From Sistotremastrum niveocremeum HHB9708 (Eukaryota; Basidiomycota; Agaricomycetes; Sistotremastrales; Sistotremastraceae): DNA of 64,000 bases. The stretch lies in contig KV419395.1 of NCBI GenBank assembly GCA_001630475.1, forward strand, positions 310,001 through 374,000, in the 5' to 3' direction. Below, piece by piece: positions 21,006-32,825 of the stretch; the stretch's first letter is position 1; every line of letters begins with the position of its first letter. The notes under the pieces were generated by a model, which saw only the letters and a program-made list of their open reading frames with translations, searched no databases and had not been told where the DNA came from. The translations under genes and the position numbers were made by a program.

Positions 21006-23785
21006 CTACTTTGATTTAGACTGGCGACGTTTCGTTCTGCGCGCGGAACCCGGCGCCACTTCCTCGTTCGCTCGAGGTTTATCCAAGCCGAGCATCGTCT
21101 CGTGGTCTGCACAGCAAAACGTGAGGTTAGCGTGGGCGAGAATAATTGAGCTATGCATGCACTTACGGTTGCCGAGTAGAAGAGAATCCGCGATGGATTT
21201 ACTTCCTGAAGTGATATATTTTGCCGAAACGCCACGCGCCAAGAGTGGTCGTGTGAGCAGTTCTCTCAGTTCTGCTTTTAACGCCATCAGCCTATAGTCT
21301 TTCCTATTACTCGCAGCGGCATCAATCTGCCTAGAAAGCTGTTCAGATCATTTCCAGGTCCAAATCAAGGCTACGCACTCTGCTTCCGACTCATAATCAA
21401 CTTCCAGGGCTTCGGCTGTCTCCTTGATCCAGTTTCTGTCGTGGTTATCCTTTTTGATTTTATGTTGCACCGAGTCAATCTGCCGCGCCAAGGTAACTCT
21501 GTGCTTCAATTTGTCAAGCATATCGTGGTCAACCACCATGTCAGAAACGTCAGCCTCCTCTTCAAAACTTTTTCAACAAATGATAAAATATGTAGCATAG
21601 GAATGGGCTCACGTCTGCCAAGATCAGATAAAATAGCCCGGAGAACTCTGCGGTCCTCTGGTCCACAGATCACAAGTGCAAAGCCAGACTTCATCGCTCT
21701 CGCAGTTCTACCATTCCGGTGTACATAGGTATCCGCACTTCGCGGTATTTGGTAATGAATGACATGGTCAACCGCAGGGATATCCAATCCGCGGGAGGCA
21801 ACATCTGTTGCAAGGAGAACACCGTTAGGGGCTGATTTGAAACGGTCTAGATTCTTCAAGCGCTGCTTTTGCTCCAGCTGAGAATGTAGGGGGTACGCCT
21901 TCAATTTCAATAACTCGAGCAGGGGCACCAGCCGCCGTATGCCATCAATAGATGAAACAAAGACGAGGGAGCGACCAGGATACCGCATTAGAAAATAATA
22001 AAGATAGAAATCCTGTGCTTCAAGTCAGACAAATCGTGATGCATGCCATGATTGTCCGCACACCTTATCGGTTGCTACACATTCAATTTTGCTTTCCGTC
22101 AGAGTTGACACCAGTCCCCCTTCCGGACTCAAATCAATTATCTGAGGTGACGAATCACGGAAATCTAGACGATAAAGTAGGTCGTCTGGCAAAGATAGTG
22201 AGATCCCTACAATGTATAATTGAAGACAGTATAGCATACCCAGCGTCGATGACTTTCCACCTTTCCTTCGATGTCTCGAGCCTTTCTTCAGATCTCTTTG
22301 GAGATCTTTGCTCAAAGTAGCAGAGAAGACGAATGTCTGCAGAGGCTTGGTTGAAGAGTCAGGAATAGGTTCTGAATCCACCACTTGTGCCTCTTCATCA
22401 TCCCTGGCCACCTCCATTTCATCCGCAATTTCTTCTCTAACCGTATCGTAAGCACGGAATGATACGAAGGGTAGATGGAATCTTACTCATTTTGACGAAG
22501 TGTCAACCGTAAAATATTTTCCAACTCCTCAAAATGTCCTCCCTGTACCATCCGGTCTGCTTCGTCCAGCACGAGGAACTGAAGGTTGCGTATTTGCTGA
22601 GCAAGACTGTCTTTCTGAACAGTGCGATTTAGAGCAAGTTATCGATACACGTAATAACAAGACTGACCTCTCCGATCAAGTCCCACAAACGCCCTGGAGT
22701 TGCGACTAATACATCAACACCTCGTTCAAGGATTCTGCGCTGTTTCTGAGCTGACATGCCACCAACAACGGCAGCGATGCTGATACGAGGCGGGGCCTTA
22801 TGTTGCACAGGCTCAGGGTCCTTCCCTTTCCCCTTCTTTGCATCTTGAGGAGTGGTGACGGTAACAGGAATACTATTGACAATGGGAGTCAAACAAGCAT
22901 TGAGGTGACTCGAGACTTGAAGAGCCAATTCACGAGTCGGGGCAAGGATAAGAGCTTTGAGATCTCGTTGTGACGAAGGGGGTGAATTGGCCGTTTGTTG
23001 CAATAACGCGTTCAATATAGGTAAACCGTAGGCAAGCGTTTTGCCAGAACCCTGGATATACCATGGTCGGAAGGCCAGATAACCGGAACAAGAAACGTAC
23101 TGTCTGCGCAACACCGACGACGTCTTTCCCCAGAATAGCTTGAGGCAAGGCTGCTGACTGAATTGGCGTCGGGGTGATGAAGGTTTGAGCATTTAGAGAT
23201 TTCAACAATAGTGGGTGTAAGCCAAAGGGTTGCCATTCGGGCAATTGGTCGACTGTGGATACATTAGAGATATTTCAACAAGATTATGACAGAGGGATTA
23301 CCATCGAAATCAGACTCACCATCACTCGGGGACGCAGTGGGGTTAACAGGCAATGGTGAGTGAGATTCTGCGGGAGCATCCAAAGCCTCAGGGTCAGCTT
23401 GTAGCGTCGTTTCATCAATCCCATTCCACTCTTCTGATCCAGACTCATCCCCAGCCTCCGCCATGACGGGCTCTTTGGTCATCTAAATAAGATTGCAATG
23501 CAAACGCGATGAGACAGTCACGAACATGGAACGTTGACCAAGACACACATTAAATCGCACAACTTTCCCCTCTCCACTGCCTTCATATACCACATCCACA
23601 CCATCAATCTCTTCCAATAACAGCATCCCTTCATTCTCTCCGACCCCCGCGGCACTCGAACGTGCTACCTTTTTCCAAGGCAGCTCATCCGCAGTGAGAT
23701 AGCGACTCTTCTTGTGCTTCTGAGCGTCACGCTCGTTGTTTGTATCTGCCTTTCGTGGCCGTTTTCGTGGGCGAGTGTCGTTCAT
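21006..23785 (-). CDS. MAK5: ATP-dependent RNA helicase Mak5 (DEAD-box, 60S biogenesis)
   Basis: Eleven exons (23785-23549, 23482-23302, 23252-23101, 23051-22668, 22614-22487, 22436-22240, 22185-22064, 22012-21613, 21559-21379, 21330-21167, 21106-21006) give 748 residues in phase. The basic N-terminus leads to LPWKKV and [16 protein letters not shown], a signature of the Mak5/DDX24 group. The helicase core has the Q motif (PTPIQ), Walker A GSGKT at 191-195, DEAD at 335-338, SAT at 399-401, a Mak5-type insert before LDFRD, then [10 protein letters not shown] and HRNGRTARA. The C-terminus is basic. Mak5 acts in the nucleolus on pre-60S particles. Introns are 46-66 nt. It lies 340 bp upstream of the RasGEF-kinase gene on the same strand. 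Confidence 0.95.
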
Positions 23786-24062
23786 AAGAGAAACTAGCGA
23801 ACTGAGGTGCAAGCTGAGGTACTGAATTTTAGACGCGAGCGCTCAAGGAATTTTACTTCCGAATAGCGAAGTCATGAATCGGAGTTTCCGTACTTGGAAC
23901 TCGGAGCACTCATCCCCGCAGCCGAAGCCGAAACGGAGTCCGAATCGCCGCCGTTGGCCACCAAAGCCTCCATATTTGGCGTGCAAGATTTTGTCCAGTC
24001 TTAAAATACAAAAGTCCTACGTTATCCATCCCATCTAATATACATATACTCCGAAGAAAAAT

Positions 24063-25915
24063 TTACACTCGTTGGGTCTGTTTTGAGAGATATTGGTATA
24101 CCAAAGTTTCCCACTCGTCCTTGGCGGCAAGTAATAACTGTCGGATAAGATTAGGTTAGCAACGGAGACGGCGATGCAAGGCCATATAGCTGGACTAACG
24201 GGATCTTCCTGAGGAATGCTATGAGAGAACAAACGTAAGAGCAGGCACTCGAGAGGGACGAATATCAACTTACACCTGGGAAAAGCAGAGCATCTATCCG
24301 AATTCATGATGAGAACATTCTATGATAGAGTCGGACCTGAAGAGATACATACCACTACACCTTTCGTGGGATCACTACGGACTCGGTGTTAGATTTTCTC
24401 CGTGCCGAAAGAGAAGACACTTACGCCATCCAATGAGTATTAGCAAATCCTAATGTTCAAACTTGGATTCAGTTTTTAGTGAGTCGGCCGTTACGATTCC
24501 ACATTACCTGCCCAGGTGGCCGCGCCGTTTCCACGCCCCGTCGGCGCACCTTTGGGATTGAGCAAACAGCTTAGCCCCCACTGTTTCTCGATGCCGGGTT
24601 GAATGACGGCCCCGTTGACTGCGATACTCGGGCCGTTCAGGTCTTTCAACTGGCTTTCATTCAACTGGGCGGCGAGGATCTCTCGTGTACTCGAGGGCGT
24701 CAGTATCTGCTTATTAGTGATTGCTAAAAATCCGTGAGATTCAGGACAAAACTTAGGATGCCGAATACGACTCACGGTGTTTGCCGTCGTTAATTAAAAT
24801 GAGCAATATCTGTCCGAATGCATCGACCGTGCTATAGGCGCCTGCGCCTCCTAGATGTACTTGAACGTCTTCTGAAATTATGGGCCCTCTCGGAATGACC
24901 CGCCCATCTGGAAGCCTGAAGTGCTGGCCAGCGTGCCTTCTTTTCATGTCGGGAGAAAGGATGAAGCTATCAAATGAAAGTTGAGTCGGTTCATCGGAAA
25001 TCAGTGTAGAGAATGACTGACGAAATATCAGACACGCCGCATGGTTCGGCAACATTGTGATGCAAGAAGTCACCGAGGGACATGCCTGTCAATTTCTCGA
25101 CCAGGATGCCCGCCCAATCGATACCAGACTAGATGGTATGAGAAATTTGTTGAACAACGGCATCGGAAAGCTCACCCCATAGGCCCATTTCTCACCAGGC
25201 TGAGCATCGAATGGACCCGCCACTTCTTTCTAATGAAAGAGTCAATGATCTAGTTCTAACATTAATTGAATGACCAACCATAGACGCGGTCATGAAAGGC
25301 TCAGTCCCGAAAGGAATGGTTGGTGCCACTGCCGCGATATTCTCTACGGACGGATAGGAAACGCCGGAAGTGTGAGTAAGTAATTGTCGTAGGGTAATGG
25401 GTCCTTTCAGCGGCGCGTATTTCCACTGATCTCCGTCTCTTCCGACTCGTCTAATGGGAGTAAGAAACAAAAATGAGCAGATGCGAGATATCAAGTTATG
25501 TGCTACTGACACTGGCTGTCGAGCAAGCTCGGGCAGATCAGGCAAGACGTCTTGGTCCAAAGCAACAAGACCGCGATCCACGCAAATGAGGGCGCATATC
25601 GCTGTCAAGATCTTCGTGCACGACGCTATCCAGTAAATCTAGTGCACAATCAACATCGGGGTTCGGCTAAGAGGCCGGGCGAAGACGGACAGTGTTGTCG
25701 TTTATCGGCTGATCGCTCCCGATCGCACGCGTACCGGCGAACCCTGAATATAATTTGCGTCCATCCCGCGCCAGGGCCAGGAAATGCCTGGCGGGCAAAC
25801 CAATGTCACGATCGACGATGCGGTCACTTTGCGCTGTAGCAGACAGTCAGACGACGAGGTGAGCTCAATTAGACGTCGGAAACAAACATTTTAGTTCCGA
25901 AAGAGAGGAGATCAT
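24063..25915 (-). CDS. Beta-lactamase-like serine hydrolase with many tiny exons
   Basis: Thirteen exons give 399 residues: 25915-25888, 25833-25691, 25638-25511, 25450-25279, 25229-25176, 25128-25022, 24966-24776, 24723-24508, 24449-24425, 24374-24353, 24293-24274, 24218-24200 and 24137-24063. The class C beta-lactamase/esterase fold is shown by SCTK (S63, K66; the nucleophile SxxK), LLTHTSGVSYP, WAYGSGIDWAG (second motif, Tyr 174) and LGGAGAYST near 249-257. No signal peptide is visible, so a cytosolic esterase or peptidase is likelier than antibiotic resistance. Four consecutive exons near the 3' end are only 25, 22, 20 and 19 nt, yet phases agree and the product ends like the family. The donor after exon 2 is GTCCGT, an unusual form seen elsewhere in this window. 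Confidence 0.87.
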
Positions 25916-28808
25916 TGCGCGCAAGAAAGAGAGCTAGATGGGCGAGTGTGGGGAGCAGCTGGACGAGGGAACTGGCTACATTGGGAGAGTTGCGAGGGGC
26001 TTTAAAGGACAGAGCAAGGCACCGATCGGTGATTGAGAACTCCAAGTTGAACATTCAAAAGAACGCGGATGAGTTGGAATGCCGAGTGATCAGATAGCCT
26101 TGGAAGGTTGCCTTAGCGCCTGGCCTCGTAGTAGCACGCTTGACCTCGGCTCTCAAAGAATCTCCGACCACTCCGGCGACCATCCAGCTTTCCTCAACAT
26201 CACTGGCCCTCGCGCAGTCTCCGGACTGATGACACTATCTTCACATAACTAGCGAGCACCCTTCGCTTTCGGTCCACTCCCTCTCCCAGGCCTGGCGGCG
26301 CAGTGGTCTTACCGTCCATCCTAAGATCCACTTGTCCAAATCAGGTCTCACGCCTAATGCTGCCTCTTGCTATTTACATTGGTACACTTCCCTTTCATCG
26401 TCGGATGATATATTCAAAGAGCTTCTGACCTGTTTGGGAGCATCCGCTAATAGGAATCTTCGGCGGACGAGACACGCAACTTGGATGAAACATGTACTCA
26501 ACTCTCTCGACTTCTGTATTTCCTCATCTTAGATCAACTCTATCTCAGATCTCTGGTTTCGCACATCCAGATTGCGGAGATGATGTCACTGGCTCCCCTT
26601 TTATATCTTTTTTCGATTGCACCACCGGCCAACTTTGTGCCTACAAACTCTAAAATATTTTCTGGGCGCTTCTTTCCGACCACTCCGAGTATCCGTCTAC
26701 ACAAGCATCTACAGCATGAGATATGTCCTCTGTTACATCTTCCATAAATCCCATGCCAGTATTGGGAGCTCTGATTGAAAACCATGACCACAACAAATTT
26801 AGGCTCTCACAGACCAAGACCGTATCTGGTGCCCGTCACCCCGTCGATTGTAGATCAGTAAGTTTTTTTCGTCGAATGCCAAGCCTCGAGAGGATCCAGC
26901 ATCTGTCCATCTTCTTCTACAAATTTCAGCGTTTCCACTCACCGATGTAAGGTGCCAGTGCCTTGGTTTAGCCTGCAAGTTTTCCTGTAGGCCATTCATC
27001 GTCTCGGTTTCCAAAGCCCGAGATAACTATTTAGCAGCACGGCGATTTTCTTTGACCGTGCTTACCGATCGAGATGGTATACAAATTTCCTAGCAACCCC
27101 CAAGATAGTGACGGACGGTCCCGGACCACAAATGGCAAATTTGGTCGACCTGGTGGTTTTCTCTCTAGAACGCAGAGTCTTCTACGGATTGCCTCTCCAA
27201 GGTTCAATGCCTAGTCCCCGATTACATTTTCAGGAAATTTTCTTGATATTTTATTTGCCCGTCTTTCCAGTCTAAGACGCCGAGGTCGCAGTTAGGAAGT
27301 GAGTGCGACGACATTATCTTGTATCATTCAAGGCACTGATATCCTACAGACCGTTCCCATAAATCTCGTGCTACAATGTTCAGGGCAAACGTGCATTATA
27401 TTCGAGTCAAACTAGAATGAAATGAAGTAGCTCATATCTTCACGACGCAGAGATTGTTCCACAGGAAAGAATATCACTCATGACCTCGGGTCGTGGGTCC
27501 CTTCCCGTCTTGTGACGCTAGTACCACTACCACCCTAGTCCTGGATATTCGCACCCAGGTGCCACTCGCACGGAGATTTATCTATCCCGTCATGAAGCCG
27601 AATCGGATGCCGAAATAGCGTCTCCCATTCTCTGTCAACAATCCCTCATACCGGAAACCAAAATCAGATGTCAGCGCTATTTTTCACGCTCTCTTTGACG
27701 TCTATAATCCTCTGCTTGGATCCACTGGGGTTGACTCGACCAGCGACGAACTACTATCTGGCTTGCTAGTGCTCTCGAGTTTCTAGAGACTTTTAGGGGC
27801 TTCGCCAAGTTCTGAAACACGTCAGAAATTTCGCCCTCCCCGACACTCCCCTTTAGGCTCCGTCCCGACTTTTTTTCATGCTCCTGACGGGCCGCAGCTC
27901 TCGAGGACCAACTCGTCAATGTCTCAGTACCTTCATACAACATCCTCTTCACGTCATCTCTGTGCTCTCGTGCCGTCCAATGAATTGCGAGAATTATCGG
28001 GGGCGGCTCAAAGATGAAGGAGTCTGAGCGTCGCTCGAGTTTTTCATTGCCTTTCTGCTAGCTGGGGGCTTGACAGATCTCCTATCCATCAATAGAGGCG
28101 GTAGTCCCCTCTTTACTATCTTAACGCCATGTCCCAGGATCACCCTCTTTATTGACGTCTGTCAAGGCTCAGGGTCCAAATTGTTGTCATACACTCATGT
28201 TTGTCCTGAACGCCTCATCCCCTTGCCTACTGTATGCTTAGCGTGCCTGCTTGTGGTTGCAGTGCAGTGTTAGCCGACTTGCATGTACTAGGAAAGTCAT
28301 ATTGCCTTCACAGATATTTCACAATACGATTTATGTTATTCACGGCGACTGGTGTAGAGGGTTTACATGATGCAAGTGTGTGCTCGCTAAAAATAGATAT
28401 GCCTCTCCAACGCATGTGTATGTAATATATACGAAGCTTCCATTAATTATGCTCAGATAACCCGGGAGGACGATCGATTCTACTAGTATGTAAGAGTACA
28501 CCAGACGTCGTGTTTCACTGATGGTCTGCTGGGGCGTATACATGTATAGAGATATACTAATCAATGACAAAGACAAAGACAAAGAGGGGGATACCAGAAC
28601 GAACAAAAACAACCAATTATAGAGTAACCAAACATGCGTACGATACTGTCACACGATAGAGTACAACCAGGGAAAAACAACAGTGGAGAAAATCGTTCGT
28701 GCGAATGAAGCTGAGTATGATGTGATAAAAATGCAGGGGTGTGCTATGCGTGTATGACACCTATGTGTATGATTATATGGGATCCGGGGTGAGTGAGGGC
28801 CGGGTAAT
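25916..28808. other. Gene-poor stretch of 2.9 kb
   Basis: No frame here can be tied to a family or spliced into a credible gene. Candidates such as 26332-26532 (plus), 26481-26747 (plus) and 27677-27952 (minus) are under 100 codons with no recognisable motif and poor splice sites nearby. I found no terminal inverted or long direct repeats by eye. It may be a decayed gene or element, or long untranslated and regulatory sequence. Confidence 0.4.
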
Positions 28809-30569
28809 TTAGATACTCGAGTTCTGATCGAGCGCCTGTTTTATGCCTATAAGTAAATTCTAGAGCAGAAGTCAGTATTTGCCAAGCATACACGGTGTGC
28901 GCTTACCTCCATGATCTGCTCCCGTACATCGTCCCTGATCTCCTTCCACCTTCCTTCGTAAGTTTGGAGAACCGGCTCCCATTCTTCATTGAGATTTGGA
29001 GCACCACTACGGCGTTTGGTCCGTGTTACTGCTCGTAAAAGATATGCTCCAGCCACCCATTCTACCTCTTCTTGTTCCCAAATAGCATCTCGAGCAACGG
29101 CTTCAGCAAGTTTCGACGACCCATCATCCGGTTCGACCACGTGGTGCTCAACCATGTTGGTCTGTATTTGGGTTTGTTGTGATATTGTGGGGTTAGGATC
29201 GAGACCCGACATAGGGGGCTGAGAATTTAATAAGGATGCCTGGCCAGCGGCCGATCCGATCAGCCCAACCTCGAGGGCTGCACCATGAATTGCGGCCCAG
29301 ACTAAATGTTCTTTCTTTCGCTGTCGATCGATGGCTGTTCGGTACATCTGGTCCTGAATCGTGAAAGGTGCCTCTCCACGTCTCGGAGTTGCTGTGGGTG
29401 TATTGGCAGAGGGCGAAGTTGGAGGCGGGGGCATGGAATGTGAGTGGGTGACAGCTGAATTGGGGGAATGTGATGAAGCATTGGGCAAGCTTGGAGAGTA
29501 AGATGATGCAGAAGGGTAATTGTATGAGGGGGAAGATATCCATGTGGCGTTTTTACGGAGTTGAACTCGAAGAGCCCTGACACCAGCCTGGGGCCCTGCT
29601 GTTCCGTAGTGGTTTATGGTAGGCGAAAGATGGGGAAGAGCGAGTTTGAATCTTCTGAGAAGTTCGATCATGGGATCTTGTGGGGCGTTCATGTTCTGAA
29701 GTTGCGAATGTATCGACGCCGCTGCAGAGAAAAGCGCTGAGATTGCAGGGGCCATACATGCATAATATGGTGCGCTGCCCGCTGCATTAGTGATTTGGGC
29801 AGCCAGCGATGAAGGAGGCAATGATGGGGCGAGGAAGGCGTCCGTGAGCAATGGGTAAGGTGTCGTGCCATTTCCGGCAGCAGAATATAATGGCGATTCT
29901 TGCACGCGTGATGTCAGTGGAGATGGAACCAAAGCAAGATTTGTAGTAGCCAATGTTGGGGGATCTCGAGGGACAATGGGTTTGAGACTGGCATGTGGAT
30001 TAGGGTTCGAGGGAAAGGTAGGGCTCTCTGAAAAATGACTGAGCCTGAGTTGGACCTGTATGGGAGCTCCAACTCACCTGTTTTCTTCGAATCATCTGAC
30101 GGATCAAACATTCCCGTGTACGCTCCGACATTGGTAGGGACGTCCCGCTCGCCTGAGATAGTGTGACGAATAGTCAACTGATTGACGGCGTCCTGCTCAC
30201 TCTTGAATTGTGCATGCTTGCGACGAGCCTCCTTGCCTCGAGCAGAAGTGTTTTTGAACCTGGAGATTAAGATGAATACGGTCATCCCGGAAAGGGGCTG
30301 ACAATGATCCGAACCAAGTGTAGATTCTCTGATCTCGGCGTGAGCGGAATGGGTGACCTGTTGGATGAGCGCAAACGTACCTCCTTCACCTGCGACTCTT
30401 TCTCCTCGTCTGGACCGGTTCCGAGCCCCCATTTAGCGATATATTCCTCGGCACACTTGAGTGCGAATCCCTTTGCGTCACCGCGCACGGCAGCTGTTGC
30501 GCGATTCTCGTATTCAGGCAAATGTGAGCGCAACCAAGCAAGCTGCTCTTCGGTGTGCTTGGATTTCAT
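28809..30569 (-). CDS. Conserved-looking protein of unknown function
   Basis: Five exons (30569-30381, 30328-30303, 30259-30078, 30027-28907, 28835-28809) give 514 residues in phase. The first 130 residues form a compact basic, helical module: EEQLAWLRSHLPEY, a long Ala/Lys helix, ERIYTWF (completed by the 26-nt second exon), then KNTSARGKEARRKH. I have a weak memory of similar N-termini in mushroom proteins of unknown function; a DNA-binding role is only a guess. The middle is Pro/Ser/Thr-rich. The C-terminal third is helical and acidic (EQEEVEWVAGAYLLRA). An earlier ATG at 30768 opens another frame, but I could not splice it in phase, so that segment is probably leader sequence. It shares a 474-bp divergent promoter with ERG6. 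Confidence 0.7.
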
Positions 30570-31043
30570 GGGGAGTCTAGCAGATGACGTCCAGCGGAGG
30601 AGTCAAGGGACAGTTCAGTTTAAGTGATGAGTATCGTGAAGGGGACATCGGAGCTTCAAACGCTATCCCGACCTGGGATCCACTTCCATAGTTGAGGTCA
30701 TCTTCACGGATCAATGCGTTGCCAATGACGCCGTGATCTGCGGACAATCCCGAACTATCCAAACTCATCGCGCGCTCTCACGCGTATCGGACATATCGGA
30801 CCTTCTCGCGTCGTAAGATTTGCTTTAAAGTCGATCGAACGATTTCTCGTCTCTTACCATCACACCACCACCAGGTAAGCCTCTCCTCCTCTAGTTTTCC
30901 TTTGCATGATGACTCTTTCTACAACAACTTGACGTGCCTGCACGCTGGATTTTTTGTTTTCCATTCAAGTCACTGAAACATCCTCTTTCTTCATCCTCGA
31001 AAAACTTGTTTCTCACTTCGTTTTCCCAGACTTACATTTCAAC
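30570..31043. promoter_or_regulatory. Divergent promoter region of the unknown gene and ERG6
   Basis: 474 bp between two start codons on opposite strands. A pyrimidine-rich stretch with an intron-like CAGGTAAG near 30871 suggests a spliced 5' leader for ERG6. No specific binding site is identified. Confidence 0.45.
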
Positions 31044-32275
31044 ATGGGTGCCGACGGACGTGTCAACGAACGTATTGAAAACTATACCAAGTTCTGGGAG
31101 AAGGATTCTGCCAAGGACACTGAGACGGAGCGCGACAACCGTCTAAACAATTATACCGACGTTATCAATGGTATGCTCCCACTTTTTTTTCTGCTGGCAC
31201 ATCTCTGAGCATTTGTAGGCTACTATGATGGTGCCACCGAGCTGTACGAATACGGATGGGCCCAGTCATTTCATTTCTCTCGTTTCTACAAAGGCGAGGC
31301 GTTTCTCCAGTCCTTGGCTCGCCATGAGCACTACCTCGCTGCCCAAATGAACCTCAAGCCTGGCATGCTCGTCCTCGATGTTGGCTGTGGTGTTGGTGGT
31401 CCTGCTCGCGAGATTGCTCGTTTCGCCGACGTTCGTATTATCGGTCTCAACAACAACGACTTCCAAATTGCTCGTGCTCGCAAATATACCAAGCGTGCCG
31501 GACTCGAGGAGCAAGTCAGCTTCCAGAAGGGTGACTTCATGAAACTCAGTGAGATCTTCGGTGAAGCCAAATTCGACGCAGGTGAGGCAGTTGAGGCAGT
31601 TCGTATGATCGAAGCTGAACTTGATGAACAGTTTATGCCATCGAAGCTACTTGCCACGCCCCATCATTCGAAGGTGTCTACGGAGAGATCATGAAGGTCT
31701 TGAAGCCCGGAGGCACAGTGAGTTATACCAAAGCGATACTGCTTACCCCTGACTCATTCATTTTCAGTTCGGCGTCTACGAATGGGTCATGACCCCCCAA
31801 TGGAATCCGTCAATACCTTCCCACAAAGCTATTGCTCACGGCATTGAAGTCGGTGATGGCATCCCGGAAATGCGTCCTCAATCTGCCTGCATCGATGCTC
31901 TGAAGACCGTTGGGTTCGAGATCAAGCACGAAGAAGACCTTGCGGATCGCCCCGACGAAGTCCCATGGTACTACCCATTAGAAGGTGATGTGTCCAAGGC
32001 ACAAACTTTCTGGGATTATTTCACCGTGTGGCGGATGAGCTGGAGTGGCAAGATTGTAACACAATCGACGGTCAAGGTGTTGGAATGGATCGGAGTTGCG
32101 CCAAAGGGTACCTATGATGTGGGTGAGGCTCTGAAGGTTGCCGCGGACGCACTGGTCGCTGGTGGCAGACAAAAAGTGAGTTGCAGTCCGTCATCGTTCC
32201 TACTTTCATTGACATCGTTCCTAGTTATTCACTCCCATGTTCCTCGTCATCAGCAACAAGCCCACTTCATCGTAA
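31044..32275 (+). CDS. ERG6: Sterol 24-C-methyltransferase Erg6
   Basis: Five exons (31044-31170, 31219-31581, 31632-31717, 31768-32175, 32225-32275) give 344 residues, a normal length. The enzyme transfers a methyl group from S-adenosylmethionine to C-24 of zymosterol-type sterols in ergosterol synthesis, at lipid droplets and the ER. Diagnostic parts are [21 protein letters not shown] with the sterol-binding aromatic cluster (residues about 36-56), motif [17 protein letters not shown] from residue 94, [21 protein letters not shown] and EWVMTPQW. The C-terminus has LFTPMFLVI. The start sits at AACATGG. The transcript runs away from the unknown gene at 28.8-30.6 kb and towards STN1. Confidence 0.97.
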
Positions 32276-32825
32276 ATTATAACCCTGTCTCGGACACTTA
32301 GATCTCTTAATCTTGTATACCCCATCGTAGTAGTTATTCATCTCTATTTTCGGAAGGATAGTTGGAGTTTGACAACCTGATGATCTCAAGGCAGTGCATG
32401 ATCGCGGGGTGCATGATTGACAACTAGTCTTCTGGTAGTTCTGATGGATGGAAGCATTTCTGGATGATCTCAGTGGGGCGGTTCGCTGGAGATCGCTCCC
32501 ACTGGTCAAGCGTATCACACACCGCACCACCCAACGCCCATGTGGATAATGATGTGGCAGTGCTTTGGATGGTCAGATAATCTTCGGATTGAGGTCTTTT
32601 CCCTTCATGTGGGAGCATCGTTGCCTTGTTGTCTCTCACCATCACACGTGTAACTAGATCTGAGAATCAGCACTCATCAATATCGACCAGAGTGTTCACA
32701 AAACAGGTTCCCCTGCGGAGACCATTTTAGGCATGGTTGAGTTTCCTTTTCTAGAGGGACAAATATTTGGTTACGCGCTTCCGAGTCCATGACCTTGACT
32801 CGCTCGAGCTGTCTCTCGTCAGACC
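32276..32825. other. Intergenic region between ERG6 and STN1
   Basis: 550 bp holding the ERG6 3' end and the STN1 promoter. Short minus-strand frames (32424-32645 and 32677-32898) have no recognisable domain and overlap the STN1 start. Nothing else is seen. Confidence 0.4.

Noticed and set aside
25192-25608. Beta-lactamase-like gene as an antibiotic resistance gene
   Set aside because: There is no signal peptide, and the motifs fit the eukaryotic serine hydrolase branch of the fold; resistance is not implied.
26097-28808. Retrotransposon or other large element in the gene-poor interval
   Set aside because: No reverse transcriptase, integrase or transposase motifs, no terminal repeats and no target duplication could be found by eye.
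30577-30768. Upstream start MSLDSSG for the unknown gene at 28.8-30.6 kb
   Set aside because: The frame closes before the main exon and the best donor (CAG|GTCGGG) joins it out of phase; it is kept as probable leader sequence.
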